A stretch of 64,000 nt of DNA from Methylobacterium sp. J-067 (GCF_022829465.1 NZ_JAKSXZ010000108.1:154335-218334); one strand, 5' to 3'. Counted from the stretch's first letter, positions 49,092 to 59,562 are shown. Notes: generated from the letters alone by a model not told the origin. Numbers and translations are program-made.

Positions 49092-49853
49092 TCAGAACTT
49101 GACCGCCGCGCCGCCGCGGAAGGTGTTCATCTGGACTTGGCGACCGTTGAACTCGGGGAAATTGAGATACTGGTATTCGGCACGCAGCATCACGTTGGGC
49201 GTGATGGCGTAGTCGATACCCGCGCCGGCAGCGACACCCACGACCATCTTGGAGGTCGTCACCTGGGCGAAGGGCGCCGACGGATACGGAGCCCGATACA
49301 GGCTCTGGCTGAAGTTCGCCTCGCCGATGGCCAAACCGCCGGTGACGTAGGGCAGGAAACTTCCGATGGCGTAGCCGGCGCGCGCACGGATCGTCCCGTA
49401 ATTCTCGAAGCTCGTCCGGTTCGTCGCCGTGACGGTATCTTGCGTCAGCAGGTTCGTGGCCGTTCCTGTCCAGACCGACTTGCGGCTGTTGTGCGTGTAG
49501 TCGGCTTCGATGCCGAGGACGACGTCATCGAACTGAGCATTGAAGCCGGCATAGGCGCCGAAGCTGTCGTTCGATCCACGAGACCCGAAGATTGTCGAGT
49601 TGTTGAGGGTGTAGCCGGTCCCCAGGGGCGTCGCGTTGGCGTAGCTCAACAAGGCCGCCTGGGCATCGGCTCGCTTCGTCACGCTGCCGGAGGTCCAACC
49701 ACCGTGCCCACCGATATAGAACCCGCTCCAGTCGATGACGGCGACGGGGGGCGGATCATAGTCGGCGCCGCGCAGGTAATCGTAGTCGAGGTCGGCGGAT
49801 TGCGCCGTGCCGACCGCGCTCAGGGCCAACAGTGAAAATAGGATCCTACGCAT
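49092..49853 (-). CDS. Outer-membrane beta-barrel protein (Omp25/Omp31-like)
   Basis: A 253-residue protein: signal peptide (MRRILFSLLALSAVGTAQSA), then DWSGFYIGGHGGWTSG, the first strand typical of rhizobial Omp25/Omp31 family porin-like barrels. Alternating strands follow (FNAQFDDVVLGIEADYTH, IRARAGYAIGSFLPYVTGGLAIGEANF, VMLRAEYQYLNF) with a C-terminal phenylalanine. These are abundant 8-stranded barrels of unclear transport role. A palindrome lies 52 bp upstream of the start. Confidence 0.9.
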   Translation of the reverse strand: MRRILFSLLALSAVGTAQSADLDYDYLRGADYDPPPVAVIDWSGFYIGGHGGWTSGSVTKRADAQAALLSYANATPLGTGYTLNNSTIFGSRGSNDSFGAYAGFNAQFDDVVLGIEADYTHNSRKSVWTGTATNLLTQDTVTATNRTSFENYGTIRARAGYAIGSFLPYVTGGLAIGEANFSQSLYRAPYPSAPFAQVTTSKMVVGVAAGAGIDYAITPNVMLRAEYQYLNFPEFNGRQVQMNTFRGGAAVKF

Positions 49854-49905
49854 CCCAACAATCCTCGGGGCTGCGAAGCCATTAAATCTTCACGCCACGG
49901 TTTAG

Positions 49906-49921
49906 GGTTACCGCAGTAACC
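49906..49921. promoter_or_regulatory. Palindrome upstream of the Omp25-like gene
   Basis: GGTTAC-cgca-GTAACC is a perfect 6-4-6 inverted repeat, 52 bp before the start at 49853 in an AT-richer stretch. It could be an operator; regulator unknown. Confidence 0.35.
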
Positions 49922-50001
49922 TTAATCGACCGTTGCATTAGGCAAGTTCAGCGTGTTTCGCCTTGCGCTGAACGCAATTTTCGGTTCGCGACAAACACGA
50001 A

Positions 50002-50024
50002 CGGCGCGGGAAGCCCGCGCCGTC
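50002..50024 (-). terminator. Intrinsic terminator of the polyproline outer-membrane protein gene
   Basis: A 10-bp perfect stem (50002-50011 with 50015-50024), three-base loop, then TCGTGTTTGTC on the minus strand, 22 bp after the stop. Confidence 0.75.
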
Positions 50025-50046
50025 CGGAAACGTCCTGGAGGGTCGA

Positions 50047-50931
50047 TCAGTACTTGCGGACCAGCGGCTCGGGCATGAGCGGCGGGAGGGCGGGAACGAA
50101 GGCGCTGCCGATCAGGTAGCGGACGCCGAGCTTGATGTCGTGCGCCTCGAGGTTCTTCGCCTTCAGCACCGTGGTGCAGGCCGGAGCTGAGGCGTCGAGG
50201 CAGGTCAGCACGCCGGTCTGAGCGTGGCCGAGGTTGAGGTAACGGTAGGCCAGTTCGACCTTGAAGTTCGGGGTCACGTCGTAGGCAAGACCGGCATGGA
50301 GCGCCCAGGCGAAGCTCTCGGTGGTCTTCGACTTGAAGACGCCCGGCGAGGTCGGCTGGTTGTAGACGTACGGCGCGTAGAAGTTGGTGACGCCGCTGTC
50401 GGTAAAGCCCGAGAAGTAGTTGAAGGCCGCGCCGACGCCGCCGCCGACGAACGGCGTGATGCCGTACCACGTGCCGAGGTCGAAATAGCCGTTCGCAAGG
50501 ACGACGGCGGCATCGTAATGGCCGCTGGTCAGGTTGAAGTTGCGGCCCGTCGGATCGCAGCCGCAGCCGCTGCCGAAGTCGTTATAGCTCGACAGGCGCA
50601 GGGAGGCCGTGCGGTACTCACCGGTCACGTCGGCGCGGAAGAAGTTGTTGAACTGGTAGCCGACACCGACGCCCGCGAAGAGGCCGCCCGACTGAGCTTC
50701 ACCGAAGAAATGCGTACCGGGAATATCGTTCACGGCATACTTCGGGGCGGTGTAGATGCTGGCGCCGACGTCGCCGCGCAGATACCAGCCGCCGGCGAAA
50801 TCGACCGGCGGGGGCAGCGGCGGGGGAGGGGGCGGAGGCAGGAGGTCGGCAGCGAATGCCAGACCGGGTGCGCCGATGCTCGCCACGAGCGTCGCGACGC
50901 GCACCACAGCGTGAAGCTTGGAGCGGGCCAT
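50047..50931 (-). CDS. Outer-membrane beta-barrel protein with N-terminal polyproline run
   Basis: A 294-residue protein from ATG 50931, supported by AAGGAA seven bases upstream. The signal peptide (about 1-28) is followed by seven consecutive prolines at residues 32-38, then LPPPVDFAGGWYLRGDVG, the first barrel strand. Barrel strands continue to a C-terminal tyrosine (EPLVRKY). A cysteine pair (GCGC) and two cysteines near ACTT could form disulfides. Such a proline run stalls ribosomes without EF-P, whose gene and modification genes are in this window. A full CtrA-type box with an extra TTAA lies 78-98 bp upstream. Confidence 0.9.
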   Translation of the reverse strand: MARSKLHAVVRVATLVASIGAPGLAFAADLLPPPPPPPLPPPVDFAGGWYLRGDVGASIYTAPKYAVNDIPGTHFFGEAQSGGLFAGVGVGYQFNNFFRADVTGEYRTASLRLSSYNDFGSGCGCDPTGRNFNLTSGHYDAAVVLANGYFDLGTWYGITPFVGGGVGAAFNYFSGFTDSGVTNFYAPYVYNQPTSPGVFKSKTTESFAWALHAGLAYDVTPNFKVELAYRYLNLGHAQTGVLTCLDASAPACTTVLKAKNLEAHDIKLGVRYLIGSAFVPALPPLMPEPLVRKY

Positions 50932-51008
50932 AAGGATTCCTTCACTCGTATCGTGTGCCGGAAGCTTAGTGCCGGCTGATTGACATTCACGAGAATGACG
51001 GGAACACC

Positions 51009-51029
51009 TTAAATCGGACTTAACGTTAA
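51009..51029. promoter_or_regulatory. CtrA-type box with an extra half-site
   Basis: TTAA-atcggac-TTAA (51009-51023) exactly matches the CtrA consensus TTAA-N7-TTAA, followed directly by cg-TTAA. It is 78 bp or more upstream of the outer-membrane protein gene (start 50931, minus strand); the plus-strand gene at 51162 is the other possible target. Confidence 0.65.
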
Positions 51030-51161
51030 GTTTTAGTCCTGACAAAGTTTTCGACCGAGGCGCGAAGTGTTGCGCAGCCGTTAAGGTCTCGGAAACAGGC
51101 GGGGCGTGGGGCGAGGATTGGGTTTGGGCAGCTTCGGAAGGTTTCCGGGAAGAATCGGCCG

Positions 51162-51506
51162 ATGACCGGCGACGATGTACGGGCCCTGGCCCGCCTCCTG
51201 CCCGAGGTCATCGAGGGCACGCATCGCGGCAACCCGGATTTCCGCGTCGGCGGACGGGTGCTCGGCACGCTCTGGGTGGAGGAGGAGCGGGTGGTGCTGC
51301 GGTTGAGCCCGGAGGCGCAGGAGATGTTCTGCGAGGCCGAGCCGGACCTGTTCCAGCCCCTCGACGGCGCCTGGGGGCGCCGGGGCTGGACGAATCTCGA
51401 CTTGTATGACTGCGAGGAGGAAACCCTGCGCGACGCGCTGCTTGCGGCGTGGCGGATCACCGCCCCGGCCGACCTCGTGCTGCGCTACGAGGGGCGGCCG
51501 GGCTGA
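51162..51506 (+). CDS. MmcQ/YjbR family protein
   Basis: A 114-residue protein of the MmcQ/YjbR (CyaY-like fold) family: ALARLLPEVIEGTHRGNPDFRVGGRVLGTLWVEEERVVLRL, and the C-terminal WGRRGWTNLDLYDCEEETLRDALLAAWRITAP matches the end of the fold. Members are thought to bind DNA or ligands but have no firm role. ATG 51162 has a GAAGAATCGGCCG context without a strong site. Convergent with glmM, seven bases between stops. Confidence 0.85.
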   Translation: MTGDDVRALARLLPEVIEGTHRGNPDFRVGGRVLGTLWVEEERVVLRLSPEAQEMFCEAEPDLFQPLDGAWGRRGWTNLDLYDCEEETLRDALLAAWRITAPADLVLRYEGRPG

Positions 51507-51513
51507 GCCTGCG

Positions 51514-52854
<1,341 letters not shown>

Positions 52855-53000
52855 CGTCGCGTCTCCGGCGCCGTTCGGGGCGCACCCGGCCATCATAGCA
52901 GACTTCGCCCGCCGGCCGAGCTTCGGCCGGAGGCGTGGTGAATCGGGTGCTCCGTGAGAAAGGCGTTCGAAATACGGCGGGCAATATGCGCCGCCCAACG

Positions 53001-53025
53001 AAAAGGGGCGCCTCGCGGCGCCCCT
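53001..53025 (-). terminator. Intrinsic terminator of ftsH
   Basis: A nine-bp perfect stem (53004-53012 with 53017-53025, AGGGGCGCC), four-base loop and TTTTCGTT on the minus strand, 22 bp after the ftsH stop. Confidence 0.8.
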
Positions 53026-53047
53026 CATCACGTCAGTGCATCACGGT

Positions 53048-54970
53048 TCAGACCTGCGGCTGGGGCTCCATCCCGCCGTCGCTCTCCTTCGGCCGCCCAC
53101 GGCCGGCGGAGGGGACGGAGGAGGGCCGGGCCGGCGTCGAGGGCGTGTCGCCGCCGTCGCGGACAGGCGGCTGGCCCTTGATGAGGTTGCGGATCTCCTC
53201 ACCGGTCAGGGTCTCGTATTCGAGGAGGCCCTGCGCCAGCGACTCGAGGTCGTCCTTACGCTCGGCGAGGATGCGCCGGGCGTCGGTCAGGCCCGTCTCG
53301 ACGAGACGGCGCACCTCGGCGTCGATCTTCTGGGCGGTCGACTCGGACACCGATTGCTGGCGGCCCATCGACATGCCGAGGAAGACCTCGTCGTTGTTGT
53401 CGCCGTAGGCGACGGTGCCGAGCTCGGGCGAGAAGCCCCAGCGGGTCACCATCATCTTCGCTAGGCGGGTGGCCTGCTCGATGTCCGACTGGGCGCCGGA
53501 GGTCACCTTGTCCTGGCCGAAGATCATCTCCTCGGCGACGCGGCCACCCATCATGATCGCCAGCCGCGAGGTCATCTGCTCGAACGACATCGACAGCTTG
53601 TCGCGCTCGGGCAGCTGCATGACCATGCCGAGGGCACGGCCGCGCGGGATGATCGTCGCCTTGTGGACCGGGTCGGTTGCCGGAACGTTGAGGGCGACGA
53701 TGGCGTGGCCACCCTCGTGATAGGCGGTGAGCCGCTTCTCGTCCTCGGTCATGACGAGGGTGCGCCGCTCGGCGCCCATCATCACCTTGTCCTTGGCGTC
53801 CTCGAACTCGTGCATCGTGACGATCCGCTTGCCGCGACGGGCGGCGAGCAGGGCCGATTCGTTGACGAGGTTCATCAGGTCCGCGCCCGAGAAGCCGGGG
53901 GTGCCGCGGGCGATGGTCTTCAGATCGACGTCTGGAGCCAGCGGCACCTTGCGGACGTGGACGCGCAGGATGCGCTCACGGCCGGTGACGTCGGGGTTCG
54001 GCACCATGATCTGGCGGTCGAACCGGCCCGGACGCAGCAGCGCGGGGTCGAGCACGTCGGGGCGGTTGGTGGCCGCGATGATGATCACGCCCTCGTTCGC
54101 CTCGAACCCGTCCATCTCCACGAGGAGCTGGTTCAGGGTCTGCTCGCGCTCGTCGTTGCCGCCGCCGAGGCCGGCGCCACGATGGCGGCCGACCGCGTCG
54201 ATCTCGTCGATGAAGATGATGCAGGGCGCGTTCTTCTTCGCCTGCTCGAACATGTCGCGCACGCGGCTGGCGCCGACGCCCACGAACATCTCCACGAAGT
54301 CCGAGCCGGAGATGGTGAAGAACGGCACGTTGGCCTCACCCGCGACGGCGCGGGCGATGAGCGTCTTACCCGTGCCGGGGGGGCCCACGAGGAGCACGCC
54401 GCGCGGGATGCGGCCGCCGAGGCGCTGGAACTTCTGCGGGTCGCGGAGGAACTCCACGATCTCCTGAAGGTCCTCCTTGGCCTCCTCGACGCCGGCGACG
54501 TCATCGAAGGAGACGCGCCCATGCGCCTCATTCAGGAGCTTGGCCTTCGACTTGCCGAAGCCCATCGCCCGTCCGGCGCCGGACTGCATCTGGCGCGACA
54601 GGAAGATCCAGGCGCCGATGAACACGAGGATGGGCAGCCAGCTCACGAGAAGCTGGATGAACCAGGGCGTGTTGTCGGACGGCGGACGCGCGGTGATCTG
54701 CACGCCCTTGCCCTGGAGCTTGGTGACGAGGTTCGGGTCGTTGGGCGCGTAACTGGTGAAGTTGCCGCCGCCGACATAGGTGCCGGACACGTCCTGCCCG
54801 GAGATCACCACCGACTGGATCTTGCCGGCATCGGCATCGTTCAGCAGTTGGCTGTAGGCGATCTCGCTGCCGCCGCCCCGATGCCCAGGATTCTGGAACA
54901 GCGTCACGAGGGCGAGCACAAGCAGGAAGATGACGACCCACAAGGCGAAGTTGCGGAAATTCGGGTTCAT
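53048..54970 (-). CDS. ftsH: ATP-dependent zinc metalloprotease FtsH
   Basis: A 640-residue membrane-anchored AAA+ protease. ATG 54970 is chosen for the AAGGA site and because [21 protein letters not shown] is the first membrane helix; the second is near 105-124. The AAA domain has Walker A GPPGTGKT (196-203), Walker [12 protein letters not shown] and the second region of homology. The protease domain has zinc site HEGGH (418-422). It degrades membrane and short-lived cytosolic proteins such as LpxC and sigma-32. It follows tilS, and a terminator separates it from glmM. Confidence 0.97.
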   Translation of the reverse strand: MNPNFRNFALWVVIFLLVLALVTLFQNPGHRGGGSEIAYSQLLNDADAGKIQSVVISGQDVSGTYVGGGNFTSYAPNDPNLVTKLQGKGVQITARPPSDNTPWFIQLLVSWLPILVFIGAWIFLSRQMQSGAGRAMGFGKSKAKLLNEAHGRVSFDDVAGVEEAKEDLQEIVEFLRDPQKFQRLGGRIPRGVLLVGPPGTGKTLIARAVAGEANVPFFTISGSDFVEMFVGVGASRVRDMFEQAKKNAPCIIFIDEIDAVGRHRGAGLGGGNDEREQTLNQLLVEMDGFEANEGVIIIAATNRPDVLDPALLRPGRFDRQIMVPNPDVTGRERILRVHVRKVPLAPDVDLKTIARGTPGFSGADLMNLVNESALLAARRGKRIVTMHEFEDAKDKVMMGAERRTLVMTEDEKRLTAYHEGGHAIVALNVPATDPVHKATIIPRGRALGMVMQLPERDKLSMSFEQMTSRLAIMMGGRVAEEMIFGQDKVTSGAQSDIEQATRLAKMMVTRWGFSPELGTVAYGDNNDEVFLGMSMGRQQSVSESTAQKIDAEVRRLVETGLTDARRILAERKDDLESLAQGLLEYETLTGEEIRNLIKGQPPVRDGGDTPSTPARPSSVPSAGRGRPKESDGGMEPQPQV

Positions 54971-55034
54971 CGATCGATCCTTGGCGCGCGCGGTCCCCCA
55001 GATGGCTCTCGCGCAGCAGCGCCAGCCCGTCCGA

Positions 55035-56099
55035 TCACGCATCGCCAATGTAGGCGGGGGGGTGTTCGTTGCCAAGTAAGACGGTCGGCGGTGCCGCAGG
55101 CCCGGCATTCTTCCGGGGAGGAGCGGGCACAAGTGTCACCACTCCACTGCTCTTAGCCGACACGGAGTACCCCGCGAGGGTTCGCCGCAGGCTCGCTCCG
55201 GCATGCAAGGCAGGCAGCAAAGCGTCGAGCACCAGGGCTTCGAGCTTCTCCAGCCGGTAGCCGGCCGCGCCTGCGCGCCTGATCGCCAGATCGAAGCAGC
55301 GCAGGGCGATGGCCTCCGGCAGAGCCCGCAGCCGCGTTCCGTCGAGGCGCAGCGTCCCCTCCGGTGCCGGGAGCAGGGCGTCGCGGAGGGCGGTCTCCGC
55401 TGCCTGTCGCAGCGCGGCCTCGTCGCGGGCAGCCCGCTCGGCCAGCCGCGCGAGCCGCGCGCTCGTCAGGCCCTCGGCGGCGAGGGCCGAGGCCGCCGCC
55501 CGCAGGCGGGCGCGGGCGAAGCGCGGGTTCGTGTTCGAGGGATCCTGCAGGAACGTCAGGCTTCGCGCCTCGCACCAGCCGACCAGCACCGCCTTGTCGA
55601 GGCCGAGAAAGGGCCGCCCGAGGCGCAGGCCCGGCGCGAGCATCCGTTCGGGGCGCATACCCGCGAGCCCGGCGAGCGCGCTGCCGGCGGCGAGCCGCAT
55701 CAGCACCGTTTCGGCCTGATCGTCGCGGGTATGGGCGGTGAGGATGAGATCCGCGCCGATGGCGGCGGCATGGTCGGCGAGGAGCCGGTAGCGCGCGGCG
55801 CGGGCGGCGTCCTGAAGGCCCGTGGTGGGCTTGTCGCCCTGCCAGCGCAGCACCGCGTGGGGCAATCCGAGGTCGGCGGCGGCGCGGCCGACCGAGTCGG
55901 CCTCGGAGGCCGCGTCCGGGCGCAGGCCGTGATCGACGGTGGCGACGTGGAGGGGCATATCGGGTCGGAGGCTCGCCGCCGCGTGCATCAGCGCGGTCGA
56001 ATCGGGGCCGCCGGAGACGGCGAGGAGGAGCGTTCGCGAAGAGTCCGGTCTCAGCCAGGGGTGGAGCGCGTCGAGGACAGGATCGTCCGGCGGGGTCAC
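55035..56099 (-). CDS. tilS: tRNA(Ile)-lysidine synthetase
   Basis: A 354-residue PP-loop ATPase that adds lysine to C34 of the AUA-reading tRNA(Ile). The PP-loop SGGPDS is at residues 29-34, and [30 protein letters not shown] and [11 protein letters not shown] are conserved. The start is GTG 56099, overlapping the cpoB stop by four bases (GTGA), so translation is coupled. It is upstream of ftsH; the arrangement pal-cpoB-tilS-ftsH is common in alphaproteobacteria. Confidence 0.95.
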   Translation of the reverse strand: MTPPDDPVLDALHPWLRPDSSRTLLLAVSGGPDSTALMHAAASLRPDMPLHVATVDHGLRPDAASEADSVGRAAADLGLPHAVLRWQGDKPTTGLQDAARAARYRLLADHAAAIGADLILTAHTRDDQAETVLMRLAAGSALAGLAGMRPERMLAPGLRLGRPFLGLDKAVLVGWCEARSLTFLQDPSNTNPRFARARLRAAASALAAEGLTSARLARLAERAARDEAALRQAAETALRDALLPAPEGTLRLDGTRLRALPEAIALRCFDLAIRRAGAAGYRLEKLEALVLDALLPALHAGASLRRTLAGYSVSAKSSGVVTLVPAPPRKNAGPAAPPTVLLGNEHPPAYIGDA

Positions 56100-57115
56100 G
56101 CCGCGCAGCGGGCGCGCTTCTGTTCCCGCGTCACGCCCTGGCGCACGCCGGTCCCGGCATTCGGGAACTTGCGCTCGAGTTCGGCGAGGGTGGCGCAGGC
56201 CTGCTCCTTGGCGCCCAGGGCGTTCAGGGAGACGCTGAGCTTCAGCATCGCCTCCGGCGCCTGGGCAGAGCGGGCGTAATCGGTCGAGACCTTCAGGAAC
56301 TGCTCCGCCGCCTCGCGGGTGCGGCCCCGGGCGAGGTAGCTTTCGCCCAGCCAGTAGGTCGCGCCGGGCACGCGAGCGTCGCGCGGGTGCGATTGCAGGA
56401 ACTGACGCAGGCTCATCTCGGCCTGCTCGTATTGACGGGACTGGATCAGCTCGACGGCCGAATCGTAATCGGCCCCGGCATCCGGCGTGCCGGTGGCGGC
56501 GACGCTCTCGCTGGGGCGCGGTGCTACCGAGGGGATCGCGCCCGTGCGGCGCGGCGGGTTCAGGTCGACGGGCTCGTCGTAGGAGCCGGTGGGCTCGCCC
56601 TCATCGTCGAGGGCGCCGCGCGGGAGGGGCGCGGCCTCGGCGGTTTCACGAGGAGGCAACGGTGCGGAGGGCTCGGTGGCGCCGAGCCGCATCGGGGCGC
56701 CGGGCGCCTCGGGGTTCTGGTCGGGATCGAAGGCGTCACCGCGCTTCTGCGACGGCTGGCGCGTGCCGCCTCCGTTGAAACCGGGATTGCCGCCGTTGAC
56801 CGAGTTCGGCGCGGCGGGAGCCGGGACGGCCGAGGGTGCGGGGCTGCGGGCGGGCTTCGCCGCGGCGGCGGCACCTCCGCCGCCCTTTTCGTTCAGGCGG
56901 AATTCAACGTCCTCCTGGAACTTGCGCAGCTGCTCCTTAAGCTGGCGGTTCTCGTATTGGAGGGTCTCGATCTGCCCCGACATCGTGCGGGACTGGCTTT
57001 CGAGCCGCCCCAGCCGAACGACGAGTTCGGAGGCATCCTGCGCCATCGCTGGGCCGAACAGGGCCGGCAGGATCACGAGGGCGGCGAGGAAACGTCTGGG
57101 AAGGCGGGCGTGCAT
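56096..57115 (-). CDS. cpoB: Tol-Pal cell-division coordinator CpoB (YbgF)
   Basis: A 339-residue periplasmic protein: signal peptide (RFLAALVILPALFGPAMAQD), a trimerising coiled coil (about 30-75, LVVRLGRLESQSRTMSGQIETLQYENRQLKEQL), a long Pro/Ala/Gly-rich linker (about 80-215) and C-terminal TPR repeats (about 216-325, AELIQSRQYEQAEMSLRQFLQSHP-type helices). CpoB coordinates peptidoglycan synthesis with outer-membrane constriction. The linker is longer than in E. coli. It lies 82 bp after pal and is coupled to tilS. Confidence 0.93.
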   Translation of the reverse strand: MHARLPRRFLAALVILPALFGPAMAQDASELVVRLGRLESQSRTMSGQIETLQYENRQLKEQLRKFQEDVEFRLNEKGGGGAAAAAKPARSPAPSAVPAPAAPNSVNGGNPGFNGGGTRQPSQKRGDAFDPDQNPEAPGAPMRLGATEPSAPLPPRETAEAAPLPRGALDDEGEPTGSYDEPVDLNPPRRTGAIPSVAPRPSESVAATGTPDAGADYDSAVELIQSRQYEQAEMSLRQFLQSHPRDARVPGATYWLGESYLARGRTREAAEQFLKVSTDYARSAQAPEAMLKLSVSLNALGAKEQACATLAELERKFPNAGTGVRQGVTREQKRARCAA

Positions 57116-57197
57116 GGGGCTCGGCTTGCAGTCAGCGGACGGGGCGCGCCCTAACAGAACGCCCCGTCCGCGGCAAAAAGACGGCCGGCGGGCCGGA

Positions 57198-57716
57198 TCA
57201 GGCGCCCGCGCCCCGGTCGAGCACGATCACCGCGCGGCGGTTCTGCGACCAGCAGGAGATGTCGTTGCACACGGCGACCGGCCGTTCCTTGCCGTAGGAG
57301 ACGGTCCGCATCCGGCCGGCGGCGATGCCGCGGGTGGTCAGGTAGTCGAACACGGACTGGGCGCGGCGGGCGCCGAGGGAGAAGTTGTACTCGCGGGTGC
57401 CGCGCTCGTCGGCATGGCCTTCCACGATGAACGTGTAGCGCGGGTAGCGCTGCAGCCATGCGGCCTGCTTGTCGAGGGTGGCGGTGGCGGTGGGCGTCAG
57501 ATCGGTGGAATCCGATTCGAAGAAGACGCGGTCGCCGACATTGACCACGAAATCCTGGGCGCTGCCGGGCGTCGAGGCCCCGCCGGCGCCGTTGGCACCG
57601 TAAGCCGAGGCGTCGGCGAGATCGCTGTCCTTGCTGCAGGCGCCGAGCCCGAGGGCGGCACAGACAGAGAGACCGAGGGCGACGGCGCGCAGGCGCCGGG
57701 TGATGATGGCGGACAT
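57198..57716 (-). CDS. pal: Peptidoglycan-associated lipoprotein Pal
   Basis: A 172-residue outer-membrane lipoprotein: lipobox LGAC (cleavage before C27) and an OmpA-like peptidoglycan-binding domain with FIVEGHADERGTREYNFSLGARRAQSV and RRAVIVL. ATG 57716 is the natural start. It links the outer membrane to peptidoglycan with the Tol proteins during division. cpoB, tilS and ftsH follow on the same strand, but tolQRAB are not upstream: a 357-bp gap separates pal from an unrelated divergent gene. Confidence 0.95.
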   Translation of the reverse strand: MSAIITRRLRAVALGLSVCAALGLGACSKDSDLADASAYGANGAGGASTPGSAQDFVVNVGDRVFFESDSTDLTPTATATLDKQAAWLQRYPRYTFIVEGHADERGTREYNFSLGARRAQSVFDYLTTRGIAAGRMRTVSYGKERPVAVCNDISCWSQNRRAVIVLDRGAGA

Positions 57717-58073
57717 CGTGTACGAAACTCCTCGCGCGGTGCCGAAGGCCGGCTGGGGTCTTCGAGGCAGGGCCGCGTCCGTTTGTCTGCGTCCCATTAA
57801 GGCTACGATGGTTAAGCCCGGGTTCAGCGGGCTGCCCCAAACGGCGCTTGCGCCCGCTGCCTCTGTCGGAGCGTGCGCCGACGCACCCGCGCTCCGGTGA
57901 GGCGCCCGGAATGCGGCCCGGGCGCGGCATCTCCCCCGGCCCGCTGCGATTTCACCGAAACGGTGTCCCCGAGGCCACAGCCGCCCGTCAGGCCGGAAAG
58001 CTCTGCTCATGTTTAACCGCGCCTTAATCGGGTCGCTCGATCCTGAATCGTCGCGTTCATCGGTGCGCCCCCC
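57717..58073. other. 357-bp divergent region between pal and a receiver-domain gene
   Basis: No coding frame supported. It contains a half CtrA-like site (ATGGTTAA at 57808-57815, reverse complement of TTAACCAT) on the pal side and a full CtrA box near the receiver gene (58013-58027). It must carry both promoters. Confidence 0.6.
58013..58027. promoter_or_regulatory. CtrA-type box upstream of the receiver-domain gene
   Basis: TTAA-ccgcgcc-TTAA is an exact match to TTAA-N7-TTAA, 46-60 bp before the ATG at 58074, where an activator or promoter-overlapping repressor site is expected. An exact match is very rare at this GC content. Confidence 0.7.
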
Positions 58074-58472
58074 ATGCTCCAAAGCCAGAGCGTCCTGATC
58101 GTCGAAGACAGCTATCTCCTGCTGGAGATCGTCGCGAACCTGTGCGAGGCGTGCGGCATCCGGGTGCTCGAAGCCTCGACGGGGGAGGCGGCGCTCACCC
58201 TCCTGCGCAAGCGCGGGGAGGAGGTCGATTGGCTCCTCACCGACATCCACCTGCCGGGCCTCATCGACGGCTGGACGGTGGCGGGGGCGTTCCGGGCGAT
58301 CAAGCCGGAGGGACCGGTGGTCTACACTTCGGCGGACACGTCGTCCCGCAACCGGGGCGTGCCCGGCAGCCTGTTCCTGCGCAAGCCGTTCCAGGTGCGC
58401 GAGATCGATGCCACCGTCCGCATCATGGCGGAGGGTTTCGCCGCACCGGCCGCGCTCTACGCGGCGGGCTGA
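58074..58472 (+). CDS. Single-domain response regulator (receiver only)
   Basis: A 132-residue CheY-like receiver with no output domain. Acidic pocket E11-D12, phospho-acceptor D57 (LLTDIHLPG), switch S86 (VVYTSA) and K104 (FLRKPF) are all present, so it should be phosphorylated. It may pass phosphate on, bind a partner or act as a phosphate sink. No kinase gene is adjacent. A CtrA box upstream suggests cell-cycle timing. Its 3' end overlaps the WcbI-like gene on the opposite strand by 16 bases. Confidence 0.9.
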   Translation: MLQSQSVLIVEDSYLLLEIVANLCEACGIRVLEASTGEAALTLLRKRGEEVDWLLTDIHLPGLIDGWTVAGAFRAIKPEGPVVYTSADTSSRNRGVPGSLFLRKPFQVREIDATVRIMAEGFAAPAALYAAG

Positions 58473-59494
58473 GCCGATCCGCGAAACAGGGCCACGATCT
58501 CCGGCAGGCTCAGCCAAATCTCAACGCGCGCACAGTGCAGATCGGACGCGGCCATCCCGTCATAGAGCGAATAGCTCGCGGCGACGAAGGCCGACAGGTC
58601 GTAGAGCACCGGAAACGCCCCGTCCCGCGCCTTGGCCTTGAACAGGTAGGATCCGGACAACCCGAACTGCGCGGCGATCGGCGGATAGATCGGCCAGATC
58701 ACGTCGTGGACGAGTTCGTCGGCGAGGTAATCCTCCACCTCGACCGGCGCCGGCTCGATGCCGGCTTCCCGCAACAGCCGTTTGGCGATGTCGCCCACCA
58801 CGAACGGCTTCGGGTGGTTCATCAGGTGCATGAAGGCGCCGCGCCGCGCCCAGCGGGTCAGTTCGCGGTCGAGGCCGAAGCCGGCCTGCTCGGCGGCGCT
58901 CGTCAATTCGCGCACCGCCGGCTCCCACCAATCGAGGTACCCGAGCCGGGCGAAGACCTCCTCGCGGAACAGGCCGACCGTGCGCGCCGCATCGAGCCCG
59001 AGCCTATGCGCCATCAGCACGATGGCCGAGTGGTACTGACCGAGGGGAGAGGGTGTGAGTTTCAGGGACGCGAGGTCGGAGGCTGCGCCGGCATAGACCA
59101 TGTCCGGGTGGAAGGCCGAGAAGACGATGGAGGGGACCAGCGTCAGGCGCGGCTCGATCTCCTTCAGCCGTGCGCTGCCGCCGCCGGGGATCAGCCCCTC
59201 GGGAAAGGCCTGGCTGAAGACCCGGTGATGCCCGTGCAGCACCCGCGCGAGGGCGTCGAGCTGGCCGTGCTCGCGCTTCAGCGTCCCCATGGAAAAGTAG
59301 CGCACGGGGCTCTGCGGTGCGAGCAGCCGCATGGCCTGGGCCAGCGCCCGCGCTTGGCAATTGCCGATGATCGCGATGGAGGGGCCTTTGCGCGCCTGAT
59401 CCTCGCGGGACCGGCTTCGCCACGCTGTCGCCCAGGAAGGGGCCGACAGGGAGAGCGCATGGCGCGCGCGCCGGGGCAGATCGGTCAGGGCCAC
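58457..59494 (-). CDS. WcbI-like polysaccharide biosynthesis protein
   Basis: A 345-residue protein from GTG 59494. The WcbI domain begins at IAIIGNCQARALAQAM, an acetyl-CoA/CoA-binding motif. WcbI proteins bind CoA and are needed for capsule polysaccharide acylation in Burkholderia. The rest (SIVFSAFHPDMVYAG, FMHLMNHPKPFVVGDIA) follows the family. It is divergent from a GSCFA-domain gene across 68 bp; both families are tied to surface polysaccharide modification, so they may work together. The C-terminus overlaps the receiver gene by 16 bases. Confidence 0.83.
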   Translation of the reverse strand: MALTDLPRRARHALSLSAPSWATAWRSRSREDQARKGPSIAIIGNCQARALAQAMRLLAPQSPVRYFSMGTLKREHGQLDALARVLHGHHRVFSQAFPEGLIPGGGSARLKEIEPRLTLVPSIVFSAFHPDMVYAGAASDLASLKLTPSPLGQYHSAIVLMAHRLGLDAARTVGLFREEVFARLGYLDWWEPAVRELTSAAEQAGFGLDRELTRWARRGAFMHLMNHPKPFVVGDIAKRLLREAGIEPAPVEVEDYLADELVHDVIWPIYPPIAAQFGLSGSYLFKAKARDGAFPVLYDLSAFVAASYSLYDGMAASDLHCARVEIWLSLPEIVALFRGSAQPAA

Positions 59495-59562
59495 GTTGCG
59501 CGCTGGTCTTGAGCGGAGGGCGGCAGCGGCGTAACTCGCCGCGGCGGCAAGAGGGTTCGGTG

